Shown one piece after another: positions 27,111-35,921 of a stretch of DNA of 64,000 nucleotides; the first letter of the stretch is position 1, and each line of letters begins with the position of its first letter. The notes under the pieces were generated by a model, which was given only the letters and a program-made list of their open reading frames with translations, was not told the DNA's origin and searched no databases. Made by a program: the position numbers and the translations under genes. The stretch lies in the NCBI GenBank assembly GCA_020055655.1, contig JAIPUR010000002.1:62001-126000 (forward strand). The letters are read 5' to 3'. The DNA comes from Methanosarcinaceae archaeon (lineage in GTDB: Archaea; Halobacteriota; Methanosarcinia; Methanosarcinales; Methanosarcinaceae).

Positions 27111-28388
27111 ATGAAAGTTCACGTATCAAGCTATGGGTGTTCTGCAAGTCAGGCATCCGCAGAGATCATGAAGGCAAGTATCAGGGATCAAGGTCATGAC
27201 CTTGTTCCTGAGAAAGATGCTGAAGTACTTGTTATCAATACATGTACTGTCAAGTATACAACTGAGCAGAAGATACTGCACAAAATTGCTGCTGCCGGAG
27301 ATGCTGGTAATGAAGTAATTGTTTCGGGCTGTATGCCTGAGGTGCAACTTGAGGATATTCTTAATCAGAATCCTCAAGCACATATTCTTGGTATCAATTC
27401 AGTATCAAAAATTGCTGATGTCATTGGATCTCTTGGTTCTGGCAAGGGACGTATGCAGGTTTTCATGGATGAACCGGAAGGTTTCCAGAATGTCCCACGC
27501 GTCCGTTATAATCCTAATATCCATATTTGCCAATTATCTCAGGGATGTGATTTCTCCTGCTCTTATTGCATTGTCAGCATTGCAAGGGGTAAGCTTCGCT
27601 CATTCGAACCAGAGGACATCGTTGCTGACATAAAAGCTGCAGTTTCAGATGGATGTCGCGAAGTATGGCTGACATCACAGGACAATGGGCAATATGGTAA
27701 TGATGGCAAAGTCTTTCTTCCTGAGCTTTTGAAAATGATATGTGATATTCCGGGGAACTTCAAGATCCGTGTTGGAATGATAAATCCATTTTCCGTAGTT
27801 CCGATACTTGATGATCTGCTAGATGCTTTTGACAACGAGAAGATCTACAAATTATTGCATCTTCCAATTCAATCTGCTTCCGATGATGTGCTGAAAAAAA
27901 TGAATAGGTATCATGGTATTTCAGAAGCTAACAATGTAATTGATCGTTTCAGGGAACGTTTTACTGATCTGACACTTTTTACAGATATTATAGTTGGTTT
28001 TTCAGGTGAATCAAATGAGGATTTCAAAAAGACGCTTGAATGGGTAAAGCGGTTCCGCCCGGATAAGGTCAATATATCTCGTTATACTCCCCGGCCGCAC
28101 ACAAAGGCATGGGTTTACAGGAAGATAGATTCCAGGATAATTGTTCAGAGATCAAATGAGCTTCACATTCTGTGTGAAGGTATTAAACTTGAAGTGAAGA
28201 ATACAATGATAGGTTGGGAAGGCGATGTCTTCATTTCCAAAGAGGCAAAAACAAAAGGTATGATGGCACGTACGGATTCATATAATCCGGTGGTCATTCC
28301 AGAGTGTAATATTCCTCCGGGTGTGACTTGTAGGGTGCGCATATATGATGCAACAGCAGGCTATTTCTTTGCAGAGGTCATAGATTAG
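27111..28388 (+). CDS. tRNA t6A37 C2-methylthiotransferase (archaeal e-MtaB/CDKAL1 type)
   Basis: A 425-residue radical-SAM enzyme that adds a methylthio group to t6A37 to give ms2t6A. The N-terminal UPF0004 domain holds the three cysteines of the auxiliary cluster (SSYGCSAS at C10, NTCTVKYTTEQKI near residue 44, VSGCMPE near residue 73). The radical-SAM motif CDFSCSYCIVSIARGKLRS is near residue 146, and a TRAM-type RNA-binding domain ends the protein. NTCTVKYTTEQKI is typical of the e-MtaB branch, not MiaB or RimO. It begins six bases after the FBPase stop and depends on that transcript. Confidence 0.92.
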   Translation: MKVHVSSYGCSASQASAEIMKASIRDQGHDLVPEKDAEVLVINTCTVKYTTEQKILHKIAAAGDAGNEVIVSGCMPEVQLEDILNQNPQAHILGINSVSKIADVIGSLGSGKGRMQVFMDEPEGFQNVPRVRYNPNIHICQLSQGCDFSCSYCIVSIARGKLRSFEPEDIVADIKAAVSDGCREVWLTSQDNGQYGNDGKVFLPELLKMICDIPGNFKIRVGMINPFSVVPILDDLLDAFDNEKIYKLLHLPIQSASDDVLKKMNRYHGISEANNVIDRFRERFTDLTLFTDIIVGFSGESNEDFKKTLEWVKRFRPDKVNISRYTPRPHTKAWVYRKIDSRIIVQRSNELHILCEGIKLEVKNTMIGWEGDVFISKEAKTKGMMARTDSYNPVVIPECNIPPGVTCRVRIYDATAGYFFAEVID

Positions 28389-28419
28389 ATCGATATTTGC
28401 TTGATTTTGAATATGAATA

Positions 28420-30156
28420 TTAATCAGTGATCTTTTTAACCTTACCAAGCACTTTCTTGTCATATAACTTGACTATATCGCTTCTTGTGATTATTCCGAT
28501 CAGCTCTCTATGATCGGATTTCGATACAACTGGAACTCTTCCAATATCTCTTGCAGCAAGACGTTTCAACACAGAGTTCAGTGTTTCATCGGGATATGCA
28601 ACCTCAACATCTGTACTGGCTATCTCGCCAATACTTTTTTCAAGATGGTCGTGTTCAACTTTATCACGCAGGTCTTTGAGGGTTACGATCCCATAGAGTT
28701 TTCCATTTGAATCAAGTACCGGAAATCCAGCATGGCGACTTGTTTGCATTAATGCAATGAGTGATCTCACATTCTTATTTTCAGATACTGTCTGGATATT
28801 TGTTCTCATTGCATCCTTCACAATTACCGATTCCATAATATCGATCTCCTGACCTTTTCGAATCACGAAACCACGTCGTTTCAAACTCTCTGTAAATATG
28901 GATTCCGGGTTGAATGAACTTGAGACCACACTGCTTGCTACACATGCTAACATTATTGGTAGTATGAGATTGTAGTCTCTTGTTATTTCAAACAGAATGA
29001 GTATTGCTGCAAGTGGTGCATGACTTGTACCTGCAAGAACTGCTCCCATTCCTGCAAGTGCATATGCTCCTGATTCTGCTGTGATCACTGGGAATGCTCC
29101 ATGTACGACTGTTCCATATGCACCACCAAGCATTGCACCGGTGAACATTGCCGGGACAATTGAACCGCCGGAACCGCCTGAGCCAACAGTGAATGAGAAT
29201 GCAAATATTTTGAGAATAATTAATATGAGCATTACTTTCAGAGCTATATTATTGGAAAGCGCCTCATTTATGTAATGATATCCCACTCCAAACACTTGTG
29301 GGTAAAAGAATCCTATAAGCCCTACTAAAAGACCACCCAGTGCTGGCTTTATTATTGGGTGAACTTTGCACTCGTCAAAAAGATCATGTGTGGCGTATAA
29401 GACGCGCATAAGTAAGACTGAAATAATTCCCGCAAGGGTTCCAAGTCCAAGGTAGAGGAACGATTCATAAAAAGGACTAACAAGCTCGTAGTTTGCAACT
29501 TCTATTACTCTGACTCCAAATACCATGTTTGAGATCAATGTTGCGAAAACGGCAGAAATGACGATGGGTATGAACGTTTTTGCTTCAAGCTCTCCTAATA
29601 TGACCTCTACGGCAAAAACCACGCCTGCAAGAGGTGCATTAAAAGCAGCAGCAATTCCCCCTGATGCACCACATCCAAGAAGTATCTTTAGACGATTTCC
29701 ATGGATCTTTAGTACACGTGCTACAGATGAACCAATACCGGCTCCTGCAAGGACCACGGGGGCTTCTTTACCTACTGATCCTCCTGTGCCTATGGATATC
29801 ACTGATGCCATTACTTCTAAAAATGCACTTTTTGGAGATATTTTACCACCATGGAGTGTGGTGGCTTCTATCACATGTGCAATATCGTAGCGCCTTGCAC
29901 TCTTGGAAATGTGGAAGAGGATACCTACCATGAGTCCTCCAAATGCCGGAATAATAATTATCAGGTATTTGTACTGTCCTTCAATATTCCCGAAAAATGC
30001 CAGATTGCTATATTCAATAGCGTAGTCATATATTACAATGGCAATACCTGTTAAAAGCCCGATTATTACCGCAAGGGTATTGGATACTATGGACTCAGTT
30101 TGCTGCCACTGGTAAAAATAGTTCTTGATCTTGTTTTTTGTGTTTGGTATATCCAA
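28420..30156 (-). CDS. ClC-family chloride channel/antiporter with two CBS domains
   Basis: A 578-residue membrane protein. ClC signatures are GTGGSVGKEAPVVLAGAG near residue 110, with the gating Glu in GKEAP, then NAPLAGVVFAVEVILGE with the internal Glu used for proton coupling in transporters, and GSGGSGGSIVPAMFTGAMLGG near residue 320. Two CBS domains at the C-terminus (about residues 450-575) probably bind adenine nucleotides and regulate transport. Both glutamates favour a Cl-/H+ antiporter over a channel, as inferred from known ClC proteins. The start is TTG 30156. The gene converges with the methylthiotransferase. Confidence 0.92.
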   Translation of the reverse strand: MDIPNTKNKIKNYFYQWQQTESIVSNTLAVIIGLLTGIAIVIYDYAIEYSNLAFFGNIEGQYKYLIIIIPAFGGLMVGILFHISKSARRYDIAHVIEATTLHGGKISPKSAFLEVMASVISIGTGGSVGKEAPVVLAGAGIGSSVARVLKIHGNRLKILLGCGASGGIAAAFNAPLAGVVFAVEVILGELEAKTFIPIVISAVFATLISNMVFGVRVIEVANYELVSPFYESFLYLGLGTLAGIISVLLMRVLYATHDLFDECKVHPIIKPALGGLLVGLIGFFYPQVFGVGYHYINEALSNNIALKVMLILIILKIFAFSFTVGSGGSGGSIVPAMFTGAMLGGAYGTVVHGAFPVITAESGAYALAGMGAVLAGTSHAPLAAILILFEITRDYNLILPIMLACVASSVVSSSFNPESIFTESLKRRGFVIRKGQEIDIMESVIVKDAMRTNIQTVSENKNVRSLIALMQTSRHAGFPVLDSNGKLYGIVTLKDLRDKVEHDHLEKSIGEIASTDVEVAYPDETLNSVLKRLAARDIGRVPVVSKSDHRELIGIITRSDIVKLYDKKVLGKVKKITD

Positions 30157-30291
30157 TAAAACCCATCTCTACTCGGTATGTTTTTAGACTGTATTCCTGC
30201 ATCTTACATATATGTATTGAATTTGCTTGTAGCCGTTTCTATATATGGTTATAATATATCCTCATTTATAAATCATCATATATTCAATATG

Positions 30292-30302
30292 TTTATATTA
30301 TA
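30292..30302 (+). promoter_or_regulatory. Candidate TATA box for the first surface protein gene
   Basis: TTTATATTATA fits an archaeal TATA box. A start of transcription about 25-30 bases further on would give a 5' untranslated leader of roughly 140 bases with the hairpin at its 5' end. Confidence 0.4.
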
Positions 30303-30335
30303 TTATCGTATAATTGGAAATGTGGAGTAACGTGG

Positions 30336-30361
30336 AGATATTAGTAGTATTACTGATATCT
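30336..30361 (+). promoter_or_regulatory. Strong hairpin in the presumed 5' leader of the surface protein gene
   Basis: AGATATTAGTA and TACTGATATCT pair over 11 positions (one T-G wobble) around a four-base GTAT loop. It has no T-run and lies about 110 bases before the start codon, so it is more likely a leader structure or operator than a terminator. Confidence 0.5.
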
Positions 30362-30470
30362 GCAAGCAAATTTAAGTCTCGCATAGGTTGAGCTGGATAG
30401 CTTTGCTTTGTGTTTATGTTCCTGATTGGAGCAAGAGTCTTGAGTATGAGCATATTATAGGGTGGGTAAA

Positions 30471-33400
30471 ATGCATTCCTTCACAAAAAACGATATGGTT
30501 AATAGATTATTGAACAGTTTCAGGGTACTTGTCTGCATATCAATAGTGATGTCGGTATTTAATCCTGTACTGATAGCAAGCGCTTCTTCTGGTTCAGTTC
30601 TTTCAGTAGACAGCGATACAGTTGATGTAGGAAACACATCTGTAGTTCGGATCTCACTTGGAAATTGCAGCAATGTTACGAATTTGAGTTTTACTTTGAG
30701 TTTTAATGAATCAGTACTTGAATTCATTGATGCTCAGAATCACAGTGGTGTTACAGGTGCTATAAGTAACACAAGTTCATTGGGTAGCGTTGATGTTGAA
30801 CTAAATGGAATGGATAATTTCACCGCAAGTTCAAGCGCTCCTATTATAGATGTGAGTTTTAAAGGAAATGAAAGTGGAATCTCCAGTCTTGACTTCACAA
30901 GCGCAAGTCTGACAACTACAGAGGGTCCGTATTCTCCATCTGTTGGTACTGGTAATATTACTGTTAATGCTGTAGCAGCTCCAACTAACAGTGCTCCCAA
31001 AATTGTAGAAATTGGAAACAAGACAGTCAATGAAACTGAACTTCTTAGTTTCACCATCTCTGCAACAGATGCAGAAGACGATGAACTAACATATTCTGCT
31101 CCAAGTATACCCACTGGTGCAGAATTCAATGCTTCAAATCGGACCTTCAGCTGGACTCCAGCTACTGGTAGGAATGACACTTATGATGTAACTTTCAATG
31201 TCACTGATAATATAAACGATCCTGTTAGTGAAACTATTACAATTACTGTGAATACAAAAGCAGCAGTTCCTGTTGTTTACAATCCGCCAAATCCAGTAAA
31301 CTTTGCAAACACGACTGGAAATTTCTGGGTTAATCACACATGGGAATCAGGCAATGGTAATATCACAGACTCTTACAATGTGACTTATAATGGAACCTGG
31401 CACAATGGTACAAGTTCCGAATTTAATACTACAGATCTTAATGCCCACGACTGGTCAAACATAACAGTTTATGCTTACAATAACACAAGCTCAACACTTT
31501 CATCTGGTGTGGATGTGAATGTTCAGATTCCTAATAATGATATAAGCATCATTGATGTTCCACTTTCTCTTTCAGTTAATGAAGGTGTGAACATTCCAGT
31601 TGATGCTAATTTCACTGATGCTGACTTTGACTCTCCAATTTTCAACTGTAACCGTACTGATCTATTTACAGATTTTGACACATCTACAGGTACTGGAAAC
31701 TGGACTACAAATGATGGTGATGCAGGTACTTATCACATTGAATTCAATGTTTCAGATGGGTACGCTTCCAGTGTTTCTCATGTAATGATAATTACAGTTA
31801 ATGAATCGATGTATACACCCGCAGAACCTATGAACTTTGCAAACACGACTGGAAATTTCTGGGTTCATCACACATGGGAAGCAGGCAATGGTAATGTTTC
31901 GGATTCATATAATTTGAGTTATAATGGAACCTGGCACAATGGTACAAGTTCCGAATTTAATACCACTGGTCTTAGTGCCCACGACTGGTCAAACATAACA
32001 GTTTATGCTTACAATGCTACCAGCTCAACACTTTCATCTGGTGTGGATGTGAATGTTCAGATTCCTAATAATGATATAAGCATCATGGGCGTTACACCTT
32101 ACATCTCGGTAGCAAAAGGTCAGGAAATACTCGTCGATGTAAATTCCACTGATCTCGATGGTGATGCTCCAACATTTTCCTGCAATAGCAGCTTGTTTGA
32201 TTTTGACGAATCTAATGGTATTGGTAGCTGGACTCCCAAGCATAAGGACGCAGGAACTCATTATATTGAGTTCAGTGTATTTGATGAATATGGTTCCAGT
32301 GATTCTGCTATAATGATGGTAACGATCAATGAGGAAATATACACCCCTGGGAAGCCAGAGGGTTTTGTTAACACAACCGGTAACTTCTGGGTACTTCATG
32401 ACTGGGAAGCAGGCACTGGTGATGTTTCGGATTCATATAATTTGAGTTACAATGGAACCTGGCACAATGGTACAAGTTCCGAATTTAATACTACGGATCT
32501 TAATGCCCACGACTGGTCAAACATAACAGTTTATGCTTACAATGCTACCAGCTCAACACTTTCATCTGGTGTAGATGTGAATGTTCAGATTCCTAATAAT
32601 GAGGAGATCATTCTCAATGTTCCATTTTCCGACTCCGTGGAAGAAAATAAAACAATCTTCGTGGATGTTAATCACACAGATATTGACGGTGATACTCCTA
32701 CTTTCAGTTGCAACAACACAACTCTATTTGCAGACTTTAATCCAGTGGATGGTACCGGAAACTGGACTCCTGGCTTTGATGATGAAGGTGTTCATTATGT
32801 GGAATTTGGAGTGAGCGATGGATTTGGTTTGCCTGCCACTCAAGTTATAGCAATTACTGTAACAAATGTCAATCGTGCACCACAAATGAATGCTCCCTCA
32901 CAGGTTACAGTTAGTGAAAATGACACACTTGTAATTCCTCTTGGAGCATTTGATCCAGATGGGGATGAATTGGCATACTCCTCAGATTTCGGTAACGGTT
33001 CAATAATCGATGGTAATTTTACCTGGAATACCGACTTTGAGTCCAATGGTACTTACAACGTTGAATTTACTGCTACAGATGGTGAACTTGGTGCAAGTCA
33101 GTCTACTGGTATAAATGTGCTGAACACAAATCGTGCTCCAGCCCTTGAATCAATTGGTGATCAGATAATCACAGAAGGTGACACTCTTACCCTTGATCTT
33201 AATGCCAGTGATCTTGATGGTGATTCCCTTACATTTGGAACCAATGCAAGTTCTGGTACCCTTAGCGATGACATCTTCACCTGGGTAACCGACTTCGATG
33301 ATTCCGGTGTTTACACTGTCGAGTTCAATGTAACCGATGATATCGATGTTGTTAGTGAAATCATAACAATAACAGTCAATAATAACAACCGTGCTCCAAC

Positions 33401-33623
33401 CCTTGAATCAATTGCTGATCAGATTATTACAGAAGGTGACACTCTTACCCTTGATCTTAATGCCAGTGATCTTGATGGTGATTCCCTTACATTTGGAACC
33501 AATGCAAGTTCTGGTACCCTTAGCGATGACATCTTCACTTGGACTCTTGGCTTTGATGATGAAGGTGTTCATTATGTGGAATTTGGAGTGACCGATGAAT
33601 TTGGTTTGTCTGTCACATCATAG
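30471..33623 (+). CDS. Large repeat-built surface protein, 5' part (broken by frameshift at 33617-33623)
   Basis: Codes for 1050 residues: a signal peptide (residues about 10-40), a cohesin-like domain (about 43-170), then alternating Ig-like domains. Three near-identical modules carry NTTGNFWV...SYN...NGTWHNGTSSEFNTT...HDWSNITVYAYN; they are linked to cadherin/PIG-type domains with repeated DxDGD and GNWT/FTW signatures. N-glycosylation sequons are very dense. TAG 33621 ends the frame in the middle of a domain, while the same protein continues in the -1 frame to 35797. ATG 30471 has GGGTGGG upstream; GTG 30462 is possible. It is probably an anchored S-layer-associated or adhesion protein. 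Confidence 0.8.
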   Translation: MHSFTKNDMVNRLLNSFRVLVCISIVMSVFNPVLIASASSGSVLSVDSDTVDVGNTSVVRISLGNCSNVTNLSFTLSFNESVLEFIDAQNHSGVTGAISNTSSLGSVDVELNGMDNFTASSSAPIIDVSFKGNESGISSLDFTSASLTTTEGPYSPSVGTGNITVNAVAAPTNSAPKIVEIGNKTVNETELLSFTISATDAEDDELTYSAPSIPTGAEFNASNRTFSWTPATGRNDTYDVTFNVTDNINDPVSETITITVNTKAAVPVVYNPPNPVNFANTTGNFWVNHTWESGNGNITDSYNVTYNGTWHNGTSSEFNTTDLNAHDWSNITVYAYNNTSSTLSSGVDVNVQIPNNDISIIDVPLSLSVNEGVNIPVDANFTDADFDSPIFNCNRTDLFTDFDTSTGTGNWTTNDGDAGTYHIEFNVSDGYASSVSHVMIITVNESMYTPAEPMNFANTTGNFWVHHTWEAGNGNVSDSYNLSYNGTWHNGTSSEFNTTGLSAHDWSNITVYAYNATSSTLSSGVDVNVQIPNNDISIMGVTPYISVAKGQEILVDVNSTDLDGDAPTFSCNSSLFDFDESNGIGSWTPKHKDAGTHYIEFSVFDEYGSSDSAIMMVTINEEIYTPGKPEGFVNTTGNFWVLHDWEAGTGDVSDSYNLSYNGTWHNGTSSEFNTTDLNAHDWSNITVYAYNATSSTLSSGVDVNVQIPNNEEIILNVPFSDSVEENKTIFVDVNHTDIDGDTPTFSCNNTTLFADFNPVDGTGNWTPGFDDEGVHYVEFGVSDGFGLPATQVIAITVTNVNRAPQMNAPSQVTVSENDTLVIPLGAFDPDGDELAYSSDFGNGSIIDGNFTWNTDFESNGTYNVEFTATDGELGASQSTGINVLNTNRAPALESIGDQIITEGDTLTLDLNASDLDGDSLTFGTNASSGTLSDDIFTWVTDFDDSGVYTVEFNVTDDIDVVSEIITITVNNNNRAPTLESIADQIITEGDTLTLDLNASDLDGDSLTFGTNASSGTLSDDIFTWTLGFDDEGVHYVEFGVTDEFGLSVTS
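31300..32607 (+). repeat. Three near-identical ~245-bp modules in the surface gene
   Basis: Copies start near 31300, 31831 and 32367, a period of about 530 bases. Each begins with bases for FANTTGNFWV or FVNTTGNFWV and ends at VNVQIPNN. They differ by only a few codons, while the domains between them have diverged. This indicates recent duplication or gene conversion of the module itself. Confidence 0.8.
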
Positions 33624-33870
33624 TTATAACAATTAATAATAACAACCGTGCTCCAGAGATACCAGAAATCTCAGATGTAACAGCTTACGAAAACAAAACA
33701 CTTGTAATTCCCATTGGAGCATTTGATCAAGATGGTGATGAACTGACCTACTCCTTTGATTTCGGGAACGGTTCAATAATCGATGGTAATTTTACCTGGA
33801 ATACCGACTTTGAGTCCAATGGTACTTACAACGTTGAATTTACTGCTACAGATGGTGAACTTGATGCAAA
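32773..33870 (+). repeat. Mosaic of duplicated Ig-like segments around the frameshift
   Basis: Segments 33131-33282 and 33392-33542 are almost identical. So are 32773-32835 with 33548-33610, and 32988-33090 with 33768-33870. The block pattern A-B-C-C'-A'-B' shows that the stretch after about 33390 was built from the earlier copy. The frameshift falls at the boundary of copied block A'. Confidence 0.75.
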
Positions 33871-35797
33871 TCAGTCCGTTACTATAACTGTATTGAATGT
33901 AAATCGTGCTCCTACACTTCCATATATTAAAAGCGTTTCAGTGAATGAAACTGAACCTGTAAACATTACTCTTGTCGCATCTGATCCCGATGATGACTTC
34001 CCTCTGTACTATTACAAAAATGTAAGTTTTGGTGAGCTTGATAATAATGTTTTCACATGGGTTCCAACTGTTAATGACAAAGGAATCTATCACGTAAATT
34101 TCACTGTAAGTGATGGTGAGCTTTTTGATTCAAGAGTGGTTCTAATTGCAGTAAATAATACAAATGTTGCACCTCAATTCACTCCAATTGGCATTCAGAA
34201 TGGAACCGAAGGCTCAGAAATTTCATTCACTGTTACTGCAACTGATATAGATTCTGAAGATGAACTAACTTATATTCATTCAGGTGCACCGTCAACTGCA
34301 AAAATATCTTCAAATGCTACTGCAATTAAATTCACATGGACTCCTGACTTTGATGAATCAGGTCTATATTCTGTGCAGTTTATAGTTGAAGATAATCTAG
34401 GTTTTTCAGATACCATGGTGGTTCCAATAAACATCAGTAATTTGAATCGTGCACCTGCATTCAACTCACTTAATCCCAGTTACACAATAAACGAAAGTGA
34501 AACACTGACAATCAATCTTGGAGCCAATGATCCGGATACTGATCAGACAGTGTCTGTATGGATAAACGATTCCGGTAACACTACAGGTACACTTTCCGGC
34601 GATGCATACACATGGAATACCGATTATCTTGACAGTGGCACTTACAATATGGAATTTGTAGTTTCAGATGGTGTTGTGAACACTTCAGGCACAACTAGTA
34701 TAGTTGTAAATGACGTAAATGCGCCACCAGTCCTTAACTACATTTCATCAAAGTCAGTAACGGAAACCGAGAATCTTCAATTTACTATAAATGCAACAGA
34801 TGTGTATGACAATGATTCTCTTAGCTACTCAGCTGCAGGATTGCCAAACGGTTCAACATTCAACAATATCAGTCATGTTTTCAGCTGGACTCCTGCTGAT
34901 GGTCAAAAAGGAACATACACAATACAATTCAATGTAACTGATGGTACAGACTTTGATAATCAGAATGTTTCAATAACAGTGCTGGAAAGTGAAGTCGCAA
35001 GCAAGCCTACATCAAGTGGTGGCGGCGGCGGAGGCGGTGGCTCACAGAATACAGGTGAGGAATTCGAGAATATTGATTTCAAGGATTATGCTATCAAATC
35101 CGTTGTAAAGGATAGAAATACTGTCTTCAACTTTGTAAAAGAGGATAATAGTATAATCTCTTTAAGCTTTATTTCATCCCTCAACGGTGGTCAGACCAAA
35201 ACCATAATCGAAGCTCTCAAGGATACATCATCTCTTGTATCGGGACCTGCACCAGGTAATGTATACAAGAATATGAATATCTGGGTTGGTGACGGTAAAT
35301 TCGTACCTGCTATGGTATCTGATGCAAAGATCATGTTCAAGGTTGATAAGGTCTGGATGGAGGAAAATCAAATCGATCCTTCATCTATCAGTCTATGCAG
35401 GTATTCCGGATCATGGGATATACTTAAGACTACATCTACCGGAGAGGATGAGGTATATGCATACTTCATTGCAGAGTCACCAGGATTCTCTCCATTTGCC
35501 ATCTCGTCTGTAAATGAATGGGATCTAGAAGCTCTTGACCCGGAGTCTGAAAAACTTCCTGCAGTATCAGAAAATGTAGAGCAGCAAATGAGTTCAACAG
35601 TTGATGATACGGTTCCTGTGCAAGCAAATGCAGAGAATCAGGAAACAAAGAGTCCTTCCATTGCGCTTCCTATTATAATTCTGATAGGAGTTCTTGGAAT
35701 TATATTCTATGGTTACAAGAAAAGAGATTACTATTCCAAGGTTCGCACACAACTTGGTAACCCGGATGGTAAGCGCTACAGGCGTATAAAGCGTTGA
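33617..35797 (+). pseudogene. Surface protein, 3' part in the -1 frame, with PGF-pre-PGF domain and membrane anchor
   Basis: Reading in the -1 frame from 33617 continues the Ig-like repeat without a stop for about 726 residues. It contains four or five more PIG/cadherin-type repeats, a poly-glycine linker (SSGGGGGGGGS, near 35017-35043), then the PGF-pre-PGF domain found in archaeal surface proteins (ENIDFKDYAIKSVVKDRNTV... to SPGFSPFAISS). An acidic stretch, one membrane helix and the basic tail PDGKRYRRIKR follow. No ribosome site precedes any internal start, so it is the rest of the upstream gene. Joined, the protein would have about 1776 residues. A true frameshift, a recoding event or a sequencing error all remain possible. 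Confidence 0.75.
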
Positions 35798-35808
35798 TAT
35801 TGCTGATG

Positions 35809-35827
35809 GGGAATTTATATAATTCCC
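35809..35827 (+). terminator. Hairpin after the first surface protein gene
   Basis: GGGAATT-TATAT-AATTCCC, a perfect 7-bp stem, lies 11 bases after the stop and is followed by a pyrimidine-rich stretch. Confidence 0.5.
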
Positions 35828-35921
35828 TCCTATCACTTTATTCATATTTTATTTCATAAAATTATATATTGATTTTTATTTTCCATAATCTTTAATACTT
35901 GTCAAGTAAATCATTCAATGA

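Larger units (their letters stand above)
30157..30461. other. Divergent intergenic region upstream of the surface protein genes
   Basis: 305 bases, strongly AT-rich up to about 30310, with several TATATA stretches that can serve the divergent ClC gene and the surface protein gene. No open frame with coding character was found. It contains a candidate TATA box at 30292-30302 and a strong hairpin at 30336-30361, annotated separately. Confidence 0.6.

Noticed and set aside
31300-33870. CRISPR array in the repeat-rich region
   Set aside because: Repeats are long, in frame, protein-coding and without regular short spacers.
33893-35797. A separate gene starting at the TTG near 33893
   Set aside because: The frame is open and homologous to the repeats back to 33617, and no ribosome site is present; it is the continuation of the upstream gene.
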